64,000 nt of DNA from Larkinella arboricola. GTDB lineage: Bacteria > Bacteroidota > Bacteroidia > Cytophagales > Spirosomataceae. This document shows positions 26,631-34,553 of this stretch, one piece after another. The DNA is taken from positions 620,001-684,000 of the forward strand of contig NZ_QLMC01000001.1 of assembly GCF_003259745.1 (NCBI RefSeq). The letters are read 5' to 3'. Under the pieces are notes generated by a model. The model saw only the letters and a program-made list of their open reading frames with translations. It was not told where the DNA came from and searched no databases. Within the stretch, counting starts at the first letter, position 1. Every line of letters begins with the position of its first letter. The translations under genes and the position numbers were made by a program.

Positions 26631-26683
26631 GTTACGCGTATAGATAAAGGTGGTTCTTCTCACGGTCTTCTGTTTCTAAACAA

Positions 26684-26715
26684 CGAACCCGATACCGGAT
26701 TCCGTATCGGGTTCG
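26684..26715 (-). terminator. Terminator of the FKBP gene at 26737
   Basis: Perfect 12-bp stem CGAACCCGATAC / GTATCGGGTTCG with an 8-nt loop, 21 bp beyond the stop of the minus-strand FKBP gene. The following T-run is weak. Confidence 0.6.
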
Positions 26716-26736
26716 TCGACAGATTTTAGCAACCGA

Positions 26737-27654
26737 TTACCGGCCGCCCTGCGGCATTTGTGGCATTTGCGGTGGCGTCGGTGCGGCTCCTTTCTTGATG
26801 TCAACCAGTTCCACGTCGAACATGATGACGGAGTTAGGCGGAATGGCACCCGGAGCGCCTTCCGTACCGTAGGCCAGGCCCGACGGAATAATCAGCGTGC
26901 CTTTAGCACCTTTGCGCAATTGGCGAATGCCCTCTTCCCAACCCGGAATAACGGCGCCCTGGCCCAGCGGAAAGTCAATACCGGCCTGGGTTTGTGGTTG
27001 TTTATCGGAGCTGTCGAATACTTTACCGTCCATCAGCTTGCCCGTGTATTTCACTTTTACCACATCTCCGTTGGCCGGTTGCGCACCTGCTCCCGGCTGC
27101 GTAATGACGTAATACAGACCTGACGCCGTTTTCTGGGCGGCCAGTTTGTTTTTCGCTACGTAATCGGCGATGGTTTTGGCATCGACCCCTTTCTGTTTTT
27201 CCCGAAGCTCCACCTGAGCTTTCTGGAATTCTTCCATCGACTGGATATCAATCACTTTGATGGTATAGGCAATGTCGGAGCCTTTCGGAATAAACGGCGG
27301 CAGGGGCTGCATGGACCGTGCCGCAATGGAATCGGCGTTCACATAAATGGTGGCACTGTCACCTTTGCTCAGCAGGGCCAGACCTTCTTCCAGGCTGCCT
27401 TTAAACGTCGAAGCCTGTAGGGGCTGTTTTACGGGTGAGCCGGTGGTATAGCTGCTGCCCAGCGTCGAGTCCTTGCTGTTTTTAACCGTAATATTAAATG
27501 TCATCACGTCGCCGACTTTTGCCTTGGGCGTGTCTTCAACATCTTCGTGAAACTTGTACTTCAGACCGTTCTCGGTTACTTGCACCCGGTTGTTGTCGCA
27601 GGCAGCCAGAGCAGCTACCAGCAGAGAAAGTGTACCAATGGATTTGAGATTCAT
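26737..27654 (-). CDS. FKBP-type peptidyl-prolyl isomerase lipoprotein
   Basis: A 305-residue lipoprotein with lipobox ALAAC (Cys at about residue 19). Like the next gene, it holds a degenerate N-terminal FKBP-like domain (about 40-150: VGDVMTFNITVKNSKDS, SLEEGLALLSKGDSATIYV) and a canonical C-terminal FKBP domain (about 190-290: VVKVKYTGKLMDGKVFDSS, WEEGIRQLRKGAKGTLIIPS, IPPNSVIMFDVELV). The tail is Pro/Met/Gln-rich. The shared layout suggests that the two genes arose by tandem duplication. It probably assists folding in the periplasm or at the outer membrane. Confidence 0.9.
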   Translation of the reverse strand: MNLKSIGTLSLLVAALAACDNNRVQVTENGLKYKFHEDVEDTPKAKVGDVMTFNITVKNSKDSTLGSSYTTGSPVKQPLQASTFKGSLEEGLALLSKGDSATIYVNADSIAARSMQPLPPFIPKGSDIAYTIKVIDIQSMEEFQKAQVELREKQKGVDAKTIADYVAKNKLAAQKTASGLYYVITQPGAGAQPANGDVVKVKYTGKLMDGKVFDSSDKQPQTQAGIDFPLGQGAVIPGWEEGIRQLRKGAKGTLIIPSGLAYGTEGAPGAIPPNSVIMFDVELVDIKKGAAPTPPQMPQMPQGGR

Positions 27655-27663
27655 GAAATTAGA

Positions 27664-27717
27664 GTTTGTAGTTCGTAGTTTTTGGTTAGAATTTGTGGTT
27701 AACTACACACCACAAAC
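27664..27717. repeat. Imperfect palindrome (gtttgtagtt family)
   Basis: Left arm GTTTGTAGTTCGTAGTT pairs with right arm AACTACACACCACAAAC at 14 of 17 positions around a 20-nt loop. It fills the gap between the FKBP and NrnA-like genes and has the short-repeated-word style of the other spacer palindromes. Confidence 0.45.
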
Positions 27718-27734
27718 GGTATAGTGTTACTAGG

Positions 27735-28751
27735 TTAAACGGATTCCAAGAGTTGTTCCTGATACGCGGGTAATACATTTAACAGTTTTTCTTCGGTTTC
27801 CCGCAACGTCAGGGTGGTTCGGCCACCAGCGGCATTCTTGTGGCCGCCACCGTTGAAATGCTGGCTGGCCAGATCGCGCACCGAAAAATCGCCCAGCGAC
27901 CGAAACGACATTTTTACTTCATCGCCCCGGTCAATCAGAATGGCCGCCATCACAACGCCTTCCACAGCCAGCGCCTGATTAACCAGCCCTTCGGTATCGC
28001 CCATTTTCGACCGGAACCGTTTGAGTTCCGCGTCCGTAATGGTGATGTAGGCAAAGCGGTATTCCGGCAACACCACCAGCTTTTCCGATAAGGCATAGCC
28101 GGTAAACCGCAGTTTATCCAGCGATACATTGTCATAAATCCGGCGGTGAATCGGGCTTACTTCGATTCCGATGTCGATTAGGTCGGCCACAACCCGGTGT
28201 ACGTCGCCCGTGGTGCTGGCGTGCCGGAACGAACCCGTATCCGTCATGATACCAGCGTACAGGCATTCGGCGATCGGTACATCAATGAGTGCCTTGTCGC
28301 CAATCTGGTCAATGAGCCGAAAAATCAACTGGGCCGTAGCCGCAGCCGAGGTATCCCAATAGGTGAAATCCGCAAATGCTTCGGGTTCCAGATGATGGTC
28401 GATCATCACTTTTTTGGCGCGCGACTGCCGCACCATCGGCTCCAGATCACGAATGCGGTTCAAGACCGAAAAGTCGAGGCAGAAAATAACGTTGGCCTGC
28501 TCGAACAGTTGTGTAACCTCAATCCGTTTTTTCTCCTCAAAGACAATGACTTCGCTGTTTCCGCTGAGCCAGTTCAGATTGTCGGGATACTCGGTCGGAG
28601 CAATAACCGTTACCCGGTGGTTCCGTTTTTTCAGATAGCCCGCCAGACCCAGCGACGACCCCATGGCATCGGCATCGGGGTTGAGGTGGGTTGTAATCAG
28701 CACCGTCTGGGGCTTCTCAATTAAATCACGGATAGCGTCGAAGTCTTGCAT
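27735..28751 (-). CDS. DHH-family phosphoesterase (NrnA-like oligoribonuclease/PAP phosphatase)
   Basis: A 338-residue DHH/DHHA1 protein. Metal-binding motifs are HLNPDADAMGSSLG (motif I), CLDFS (motif II), MIDHHLEPEAF (DHH) and a later MTDTGSFRHAST; the C-terminal DHHA1 domain ends with HFNGGGHKNAAGG. NrnA degrades very short RNAs and dephosphorylates pAp in organisms without Orn. The length is close to B. subtilis NrnA. It is divergent from ndk across a gap of 109 bp to the ndk start. Confidence 0.92.
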   Translation of the reverse strand: MQDFDAIRDLIEKPQTVLITTHLNPDADAMGSSLGLAGYLKKRNHRVTVIAPTEYPDNLNWLSGNSEVIVFEEKKRIEVTQLFEQANVIFCLDFSVLNRIRDLEPMVRQSRAKKVMIDHHLEPEAFADFTYWDTSAAATAQLIFRLIDQIGDKALIDVPIAECLYAGIMTDTGSFRHASTTGDVHRVVADLIDIGIEVSPIHRRIYDNVSLDKLRFTGYALSEKLVVLPEYRFAYITITDAELKRFRSKMGDTEGLVNQALAVEGVVMAAILIDRGDEVKMSFRSLGDFSVRDLASQHFNGGGHKNAAGGRTTLTLRETEEKLLNVLPAYQEQLLESV

Positions 28752-28822
28752 TTATAAATCATCCCGTGGAAACGGGTAAGTATCAATTCACAAAATTACG
28801 AAGAATTGTTATCTAATCTTTA

Positions 28823-28830
28823 TACCTTTG
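28823..28830 (+). promoter_or_regulatory. -7 box of the ndk promoter
   Basis: TACCTTTG matches TAnnTTTG and lies 30 bp before the chosen ndk ATG. The nearest TTG upstream (28806-28808) is spaced a few bases short of the ideal. Confidence 0.5.
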
Positions 28831-28860
28831 AAGCCAAATAATATTTTGGCTCACTTCCGC

Positions 28861-29280
28861 ATGACGACTAACCGTACGTTCACGATGATTAAGCCCGATG
28901 CCGTAGCAGAGGGCCATTCCGGTGCAATCATTAAAATTATTGAAGAAGCCGGTTTTCGAATCGTTGCCATCAAGAAAGTTCACCTGACCAAAGAACGCGC
29001 CGGGCAGTTCTACGCCGTACACCAGGAGCGGCCTTTCTACGACGGTTTAACAACGTATATGTCGTCGGGGCCCATTATTCCGATGATTCTGGAAAAAGAC
29101 AATGCTGTCGCTGATTTCCGCAAACTGATTGGTGCAACGAATCCGGCCCAGGCCGAAGAAGGTACCATCCGGAAACAGTTTGCCAAGTCTGTGGAATCCA
29201 ATGCTATTCATGGTTCGGATTCAGATGAAAACGCAAAAATTGAAAGCGATTTCTTCTTTGCCGGGCTGGAGCAGTTCTGA
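28861..29280 (+). CDS. ndk: Nucleoside-diphosphate kinase
   Basis: Ndk (139 aa) transfers the gamma phosphate of ATP to nucleoside diphosphates through a phospho-histidine. The catalytic His is in [12 protein letters not shown]; the N-terminal [15 protein letters not shown] and the [14 protein letters not shown] region are standard. An ATG 11 codons upstream (28828) also opens the frame, but it overlaps the probable -7 box, and the family begins at about M-T-x-N-R-T-F, so 28861 is used. Confidence 0.95.
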   Translation: MTTNRTFTMIKPDAVAEGHSGAIIKIIEEAGFRIVAIKKVHLTKERAGQFYAVHQERPFYDGLTTYMSSGPIIPMILEKDNAVADFRKLIGATNPAQAEEGTIRKQFAKSVESNAIHGSDSDENAKIESDFFFAGLEQF

Positions 29281-29295
29281 CCGCTGATTGTCTTG

Positions 29296-29379
29296 AACCA
29301 GGATTACACAGATTAACGACGATTGGCAACACAAGCATCCCTGTTATAGCCTGATTAATCTATTAATTTGCGTAATCCC
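29296..29379. repeat. Palindromic repeat (ggattac family), copy 1
   Basis: Left arm CCAGGATTACACAGATTAA (from about 29298) and right arm ATTAATTTGCGTAATCCC (to about 29380) form an imperfect hairpin. The right arm lies in the 3' end of nth and encodes its last residues (GLRKLID). The same words occur in the hairpin at 62355-62422. Confidence 0.6.
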
Positions 29380-30014
29380 AGTTCCGAATAGTATTTGCAG
29401 AAGTGCGTCAAGGCGCATTCTGTACACTTTGGGGTGCGGGCAATACAGACATACCGTCCGTGCAGAATCAGCCAGTGGTGCGCTTTGGGCACATACTCCT
29501 TCGGGATGTAAGGCATCAGGGCCTTTTCAACAGCCAGCGGAGTAGTGGCGGTTCTCGGAACCAGACCCAGCCGGTGCGACACCCGAAATACGTGCGTATC
29601 GACGGCCATCGTTGGCTGATTAAAAATCAGGGAGGTAATGACATGGGCGGTTTTGCGGCCCACCCCCGGCATTTTCTGCAACTCTTCCACTTTAGCCGGG
29701 ACTTCCGAACCAAACTGTTCGGTCAGCACTTTTGCCATACCGACCAGGTGCTTGGCTTTGTTGTTTGGATACGACACACTCCGAATATAACTAAACACCT
29801 CTTCGACCGACGCTGCCGCCAGTGATTCGGGATCAGGAAACCGCTCGAACAACGTGGGCGTTACCTGATTAATCCGCTTATCGGTGCATTGAGCCGACAG
29901 GATAACCGCAACCAGCAATTCGTACGGATTGCCGTAATTGAGTTCGGTCTTTGGTTCTGGAAAGTTCGTAGTGAAGTAATCGAGAAACAGGCGAAAGCGT
30001 TCTTTCTTTTGCAT
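29355..30014 (-). CDS. nth: Endonuclease III
   Basis: A 219-residue DNA glycosylase/AP lyase that removes oxidised pyrimidines. The helix-hairpin-helix LQKMPGVGRKTAHVI has the catalytic Lys; VDTHVFRVSHRLGL has the catalytic Asp; the [4Fe-4S] loop is C-x6-C-x2-C-x5-C (CIARTPKCTECALTHFC). The ATG at 30014 is chosen; nine upstream codons add nothing like the family. The last six or so codons and the stop lie in one arm of a palindromic repeat. Confidence 0.95.
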   Translation of the reverse strand: MQKKERFRLFLDYFTTNFPEPKTELNYGNPYELLVAVILSAQCTDKRINQVTPTLFERFPDPESLAAASVEEVFSYIRSVSYPNNKAKHLVGMAKVLTEQFGSEVPAKVEELQKMPGVGRKTAHVITSLIFNQPTMAVDTHVFRVSHRLGLVPRTATTPLAVEKALMPYIPKEYVPKAHHWLILHGRYVCIARTPKCTECALTHFCKYYSELGLRKLID

Positions 30015-30043
30015 GATGCAACTATAAACCCCTCCGATCAACT

Positions 30044-30114
30044 CTGATAATCTCTGATCAACTCTGTGTAACAGGAATGAAAGTTATTACACAGAGTTGA
30101 TCAGAGATTATCAG
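30044..30114. repeat. Perfect 28-bp palindrome (gatcagag family)
   Basis: Left arm 30044-30071 and right arm 30087-30114 are perfect reverse complements, 28 bp each with a 15-nt loop. The arms contain repeated words (CTGATAATCTCTGATCAA). It lies between the divergently arranged start of nth and the end of the small gene at 30152. It is too long and lacks a T-run to be a simple terminator. Confidence 0.8.
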
Positions 30115-30151
30115 GGAAAATCAGAGAAAACGAAAACCCGTCGAGCCGTAG

Positions 30152-30388
30152 TCAGGCGGACGGGTTTGGCGAATAATTCCTAGAAAAATTCAGGATATTT
30201 TGAATAGAGGCATTCGATGGAGTGCGTTCGATTTTGTTCATCAAACACTTGATTTCCAGCGTATCCAGGTAGAAATTCATTAATTCTGGTTCGGCCATCA
30301 GGGCGTCTTCAATCAACAGATTTTCCTCTGCGGAAGTCTCCTCATAGACGTACCGGATCACGTCATCGTTGGTAAAGATTTGTATCAT
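30152..30388 (-). CDS. Small protein overlapping the ECF sigma factor gene
   Basis: A 78-residue acidic, cytoplasmic-type protein with no signal or transmembrane helix and no HxxxCxxC zinc motif. It reads IQIFTNDDVIRYVYEETSAEE..., then helical stretches LMAEPELMNFYLDTLEIKCLMNKIE and a tail NILNFSRNYS. Its ATG lies inside the end of the sigma factor gene (26-bp overlap), so the two are likely translationally coupled. By position it could be a small anti-sigma or sigma-modulating protein; that role is only inferred and I do not recognise a family. Confidence 0.7.
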   Translation of the reverse strand: MIQIFTNDDVIRYVYEETSAEENLLIEDALMAEPELMNFYLDTLEIKCLMNKIERTPSNASIQNILNFSRNYSPNPSA

Positions 30389-30962
30389 AGTATGGGGAAC
30401 GTTTGCTTAGTTGCTTACGCAAATTAATTAAAGCATAACGCATTCTCCCCAATGCCGTATTGATACTGACTCCGGTTGCGTCGGCAATTTCCTGGAAACT
30501 CATTTCCTCGTAATGCCGCATAATCAGAACCTGTCGTTGCTGCTCGGGCAGCCGTTGAATCAGCTCACGCAGATGTTCATGTGTTTCCTGCCGGATCTGC
30601 ACCGATTCAATTGAATCTTCAGCAAATTCCAGCGAGTTGAACACATTACTACCATCTTCAAACACTACATTGGGGTAGCGTTTTTCCTTCCTAAAAAAAT
30701 CAATAGCCAGGTTGTGAGCGATCCGTATAATCCAGGGTAAAAATTTACCCTCTTCGTTGTACTTACCTGATTTAAGCGTTTCGACGGCCTTGATAAAGGT
30801 GTCCTGCATTAAATCTTCGGCAACGTACTGGTCTTTTACAATCAGATAAATCGTGGTATAAACTTTCGACTTATGGCGCTGAACCAACTTCTCGAAGGCT
30901 TTTTCACTACCGCGGATGTACAGGGATATAAGCTCACTGTCGCTAACCTGCAATTTGTCCAT
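30363..30962 (-). CDS. ECF-type RNA polymerase sigma factor
   Basis: A 199-residue sigma-70 family factor with region 2 (about 20-90: FEKLVQRHKSKVYTTIY, YVAEDLMQDTFIKAV, FLPWIIRIAHNLAIDFFRKE) and region 4 (about 130-185: LIQRLPEQQRQVLIMRHYEEMSFQEIADATGVSINTALGRM). A short linker without region 3 marks it as ECF. It is the kind of single-copy ECF factor common in Bacteroidota, possibly involved in envelope or oxidative stress. No transmembrane anti-sigma or SusC/SusD partner follows; instead a 78-residue gene overlaps its end. Confidence 0.93.
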   Translation of the reverse strand: MDKLQVSDSELISLYIRGSEKAFEKLVQRHKSKVYTTIYLIVKDQYVAEDLMQDTFIKAVETLKSGKYNEEGKFLPWIIRIAHNLAIDFFRKEKRYPNVVFEDGSNVFNSLEFAEDSIESVQIRQETHEHLRELIQRLPEQQRQVLIMRHYEEMSFQEIADATGVSINTALGRMRYALINLRKQLSKRSPYYDTNLYQR

Positions 30963-31490
30963 TTTTCAGTAATCAGTTAGGTAACGTAGAGCGTTGTATC
31001 GATAGTGTGTGAGCGTTGGGATTTTTAGTGAATGATCTGATTCTTTTACTCAAAGTAAAATATTTTCATTGTACTTTGCAATACCCGGAAGAATTATTTT
31101 CATAATAATCGGTCAAAATATTGCACTTTATTAGGCAAATCGCAAAAAAACGGCTGATTATTATTAATTATTCGATTTCGGTCTTATTCAATGAATACTT
31201 TGTACTTTTCTTGTGCCGTTTTTTGGGTAGACCCCAAAGTGTACAAAAGAGTTTAAATCGTTTAAAATTATTTCAAAAAAATTAGGGCCGTATCCGGTAA
31301 GGAATTGACCAGAACGGTGCGGCACGAACCCAATATACGACGTTCGTCTAGTTTCGGATTAGAAAAGCGTTGAAAACTTATCCATGCGTTTTTTAGGCCC
31401 CACCGACGGCTCGTATAATCACTTTACCAAGTTGGACGTTATCGGGTAATAAAGGAGCTTTTGATGGAGTAGCTCCTACTTTAGTAGCTT
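30963..31490. other. Long AT-rich intergenic region
   Basis: A 528-bp gap between the divergent sigma factor and YjjG-like genes. It holds no credible gene. Visible signals are two TACTTTG words (about 31069 and 31196) close to the Bacteroidota -7 box, a long-range inverted repeat (AAAAAACGGC near 31145 with GCCGTTTTTT near 31215, loop about 60 nt), and a small hairpin AGGAGCT/AGCTCCT (about 31452-31476) just before the YjjG-like ATG. These could be regulatory or encode a small RNA, but nothing confirms it. Confidence 0.4.
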
Positions 31491-32183
31491 ATGTATAAAC
31501 ATCTTTTTTTTGATCTGGATCACACACTCTGGGATTTTGAACGCAATTCGACAGAATCCCTTTGTGAATTATACGAGACGTTCCGGCTGGCAGAAGTTGG
31601 CGTGGCGTCGGCCGACGTGTTCAACCAGCACTTTACGGTCATTAACCGGCAGCTCTGGTCGGATTTTGACAACAACCGTCTGACACACGCCCAGATTCGG
31701 GAACGGCGTTTCCGGCTGGTGATGGAAGCCGTTGGGGTAACGGATCATTCCATTTGCGACGATATGAACGAGCGGTATCTGCAACTGCTGCCCCGAAAGC
31801 CGCATCTGATGGAGTCGGCAATTGAAGTACTGGAATACCTGAAAGATCGGTACGTGCTGCACATCATCACCAACGGTTTTGATGAAATTCAGGCGCTGAA
31901 AATGGCCAGCTCGGGCCTGACCGACTATTTTCAACACATCATTACCAATCAGAAAGCAGCCGCCAAGAAGCCCGACACCCGTATTTTTCAGTTTGCGCTG
32001 GAAACCTCCGGGGCGTCGTTGCGCGAAAGCCTGATGATTGGCGATAATTACGAAGCCGACGTGTGCGGGGCGCTGAATGCCGGTATGGATGTGGTTTATT
32101 ACAACACCGCCACCTTGCCGATTGAAGGCCCGAAGCCGACGTACGAAATTCAGCACCTGAAAGAATTGATGGCCATTCTGTAA
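31491..32183 (+). CDS. HAD-superfamily hydrolase, YjjG-like 5'-nucleotidase
   Basis: A 230-residue HAD phosphatase. Motif I is [11 protein letters not shown], motif [11 protein letters not shown], motif III Lys in [12 protein letters not shown], motif [21 protein letters not shown]. The [13 protein letters not shown] start and the helical cap match YjjG, which dephosphorylates pyrimidine monophosphates and non-canonical nucleotides. This fits the house-cleaning theme with rdgB and ndk in the window. It is followed 8 bp later by the SDR gene, likely an operon. Confidence 0.88.
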   Translation: MYKHLFFDLDHTLWDFERNSTESLCELYETFRLAEVGVASADVFNQHFTVINRQLWSDFDNNRLTHAQIRERRFRLVMEAVGVTDHSICDDMNERYLQLLPRKPHLMESAIEVLEYLKDRYVLHIITNGFDEIQALKMASSGLTDYFQHIITNQKAAAKKPDTRIFQFALETSGASLRESLMIGDNYEADVCGALNAGMDVVYYNTATLPIEGPKPTYEIQHLKELMAIL

Positions 32184-32191
32184 TCGCCGTT

Positions 32192-32971
32192 ATGCAGTTA
32201 AACAACACCACAGCCCTGATTACCGGCGGGGCTTCCGGCCTGGGCGAAGCCACGGTTCGGCTGTTTCATTCGCAGGGTGCCAATATTGTCATTCTGGATT
32301 TAAACAAAGAAAAAGGCGAAGCCCTGGCGGTCGAGCTTCAGGAGCGGGTACGGTTTCTGCGCACCGATGTAACCAGCGAGTCCGACGTTCAGGCGGCTGT
32401 CGATCTGGCTCTTCAGGAGTTTGGGAGTTTGCAGATTGTCGTCAATTGCGCTGGTATTGCCGAAGCCCGCAAAACCATTGGTAAGGTGGACAATGCCTAC
32501 GGTCCTCATTCGCTGGCGGTTTTTGAAAAAGTTGTTAAGATCAACCTGATCGGAACGTTCAACGTTATCCGGCTGGCGGCTTTTGCTATGGAAAAGAATC
32601 TGCCCAATGCGGAAGGGGAGCGGGGGCTGATCATCAACACGGCATCGGTAGCGGCTTACGACGGCCAGATCGGGCAGGCGGCTTATGCGGCTTCGAAGGG
32701 CGGTATTGCCAGCCTGACCTTGCCCGTGGCCCGTGATCTGGCCAGAACCGGTATCCGGGTTATGACCATTGCACCCGGTTTGTTTGAAACACCGCTGCTG
32801 ATGGGCCTGCCCGAAGAAGCGCGGATTTCGCTGGGGCAGCAGGTGCCGTTTCCGTCGCGGCTGGGGCGGCCGCACGAGTATGCAATGCTGGCCAGAGCCA
32901 TCGTTGAAAATCCCATGCTGAACGGCGAAGTGATCCGACTGGACGGTGCCATCCGAATGGCACCGAAATAA
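32192..32971 (+). CDS. 3-hydroxyacyl-CoA dehydrogenase type-2-like SDR (HSD10-like)
   Basis: A 259-residue short-chain dehydrogenase with [15 protein letters not shown] at the NAD site, NCAGIA, catalytic Ser in [15 protein letters not shown], and the YAASKGGI Tyr-Lys pair. The [18 protein letters not shown] and [30 protein letters not shown] segments match 3-hydroxyacyl-CoA dehydrogenase type 2, which acts in beta-oxidation and branched amino acid breakdown. It is 8 bp after the YjjG-like gene and convergent with the CrtA-like gene. Confidence 0.86.
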   Translation: MQLNNTTALITGGASGLGEATVRLFHSQGANIVILDLNKEKGEALAVELQERVRFLRTDVTSESDVQAAVDLALQEFGSLQIVVNCAGIAEARKTIGKVDNAYGPHSLAVFEKVVKINLIGTFNVIRLAAFAMEKNLPNAEGERGLIINTASVAAYDGQIGQAAYAASKGGIASLTLPVARDLARTGIRVMTIAPGLFETPLLMGLPEEARISLGQQVPFPSRLGRPHEYAMLARAIVENPMLNGEVIRLDGAIRMAPK

Positions 32972-32984
32972 CGCTTTTGATCCT

Positions 32985-33689
32985 TTACGGTATTGTATCA
33001 GCCGTTTCCCACCCGATTGGTTTGCCGAAAAAATGGCCTTCACTGGCTACCACCGCAAACCGGGCAAACAGTTCTTCTGAATACCAGCGCCGTTCGCGGG
33101 TCCGCCGGACAACCTCCTTGTGCCCACTTTCCCGATACGCAAATCGCTCAATTGTTTTGGCGTCCTTCCAGACGCTGACGGTACATTGCTGCACCAGCGG
33201 TTTTTCGCCCACGCCCAGGGCCAGCAGCAGGTCATCAGCGTGGTTTTTCAGGCGCTCACGGGCCTGTGGAATGTGTCGCCAGAAATCGGGTAAAGCGGCC
33301 AGCCGGACGGTGGCCCTCGTCAGAACCGCAATCGGAAAACCGTCAGGAGCCCGTTCCGACGAAGAGTCAAACGGGTTTTGGCCGTCCCAGGCGCCGTGCG
33401 ACCGGAGCGGGTGCAGATAAAGTGTTCCTACCTCTTTTGTGTGCTGGCAGATGCGTTTCCAGCGGTTGGATTCAAAGAAAAGCCGGGCGGCTTTTTCGTC
33501 GGTCCACACACCCAGAAAAGCGTAGGCCGACATGTCTGGTATTAGCCCAAAGTTTCGGCCGCAACCCATCATTTTCTGGAACCGCAAGCCGTCGGCCTGA
33601 AAAGGTTGCATCATCCAGCGGCCCATGTTGGCAAAGGCCCCGTACCAGCCGCGGGGCCGATACCGTAATAGCGTAAAGGTAACGATCAC
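32985..33689 (-). CDS. Spheroidene monooxygenase-like (CrtA family) protein
   Basis: A 234-residue protein whose order and motifs follow CrtA of phototrophic bacteria: VTFTLLRYRPRGWYGA, FQKMMGCGRNFGLIPD, SAYAFLGVWTDEKAAR, TLYLHPLRSHGAWDGQNPF, VLTRATVRLAALPDFWRHIP and QQCTVSVWKDAKTIERFAY. CrtA is a heme-containing ketolase on acyclic carotenoids. No other carotenoid gene is near, so the substrate may be a carotenoid made elsewhere. The start is GTG at 33689; no ATG fits the family's N-terminus. Confidence 0.8.
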   Translation of the reverse strand: MIVTFTLLRYRPRGWYGAFANMGRWMMQPFQADGLRFQKMMGCGRNFGLIPDMSAYAFLGVWTDEKAARLFFESNRWKRICQHTKEVGTLYLHPLRSHGAWDGQNPFDSSSERAPDGFPIAVLTRATVRLAALPDFWRHIPQARERLKNHADDLLLALGVGEKPLVQQCTVSVWKDAKTIERFAYRESGHKEVVRRTRERRWYSEELFARFAVVASEGHFFGKPIGWETADTIP

Positions 33690-33874
33690 TGTAAGAGAAC
33701 GGTTGGTTACGTGCCGTTTATAGTATTACCCGGATAGGGACGGCTTGTTTGCTACCCGGTGCTTTTTATTTTTAATCCGGAACGTGATAAAATTACGGAG
33801 CGAAGCAGTTTCCAGGTGTTATAGTCTACCAAATTGGGGTAATTTTTTCCAGGAATCCGTGGACATTTATCCAC

Positions 33875-33915
33875 AAAAAAGCCGTCTCGACCTGGGTGGT
33901 CAAGACGGCTTTTTC
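33875..33915 (-). terminator. Terminator of the coiled-coil lipoprotein gene
   Basis: AAAAAGCCGTCTCGACC pairs with GGTCAAGACGGCTTTTT (one G-T type mismatch) with a short loop; on the minus strand a T-run follows. It sits 25 bp after the stop of the gene at 33940. The rest of the 250-bp gap up to the CrtA-like start shows nothing. Confidence 0.8.
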
Positions 33916-33939
33916 GGTTATCGAACGCCAAACGGCTTA

Positions 33940-34455
33940 TTAATTTCCGTCGTTATCCAGTTTTTCACCGGCTTTATCAAACGCATCACCAATGTTCTTA
34001 CCGGCTTGTTTGAAGCCTTTCTTTACATCTTTCCAGGCCGCTGCGGTGGCGTTTTGTGCTTTGTCCAAATCCTCGCCAAGTTCTTTACGTTCCTGTTCCA
34101 GATCGGCCAGTTTTTCACGGGATTTGGCTTTGGCTTCCGCTCCTTCCTGCTTCATATCGGCTTTTAATTTGTCGATTCGGGCGTCGAGTTTGCGTTGCGC
34201 TTCCTTCATATTGGCTACTGCCTTATCACGTTCCTCCCGGAAGTCGGCAGCGGCTTCATCGCCTTTGGCCTCCATTTTATCACCTGCTCTTTCGGCGTCC
34301 GCTTCTACGGCTTCGCCGGTATTTTCCATAGCATCTTCGGTGCGGGATTCATTTTTGCCGTCATTTTGGCAAGCCGTCAAGGAAAGGGAAGCTATAACTA
34401 ATGCGGCACCAGCCAGGGCTCGGATCTGTCGGAATGTCATGATGACCTTTTTCAT
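33940..34455 (-). CDS. Coiled-coil lipoprotein, unknown function
   Basis: A 171-residue lipoprotein with lipobox SLTAC (Cys at about residue 29). The mature part is almost all helical and charged, with heptad-like repeats rich in Ala, Lys, Glu and Asp (for example EAQRKLDARIDKLKADM and REKLADLEQERKELGEDL), so a long coiled coil is likely. Similar proteins in Bacteroidota have no known role and may span the periplasm. The frame runs up to 34557 with an ATGA overlap on the redoxin gene, but the signal peptide begins at MKKVIMTFRQ (34455) or five codons later. Confidence 0.7.
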   Translation of the reverse strand: MKKVIMTFRQIRALAGAALVIASLSLTACQNDGKNESRTEDAMENTGEAVEADAERAGDKMEAKGDEAAADFREERDKAVANMKEAQRKLDARIDKLKADMKQEGAEAKAKSREKLADLEQERKELGEDLDKAQNATAAAWKDVKKGFKQAGKNIGDAFDKAGEKLDNDGN

Positions 34456-34553
34456 CTCTCTGATTGATTGGTTTGTAAAAGGTCGTTGGCAAAAGAGATG
34501 CCAGATGAAGTCATAAGCCAGGAGTGATGAACGGCCTTGGGCGAACCCATTCG

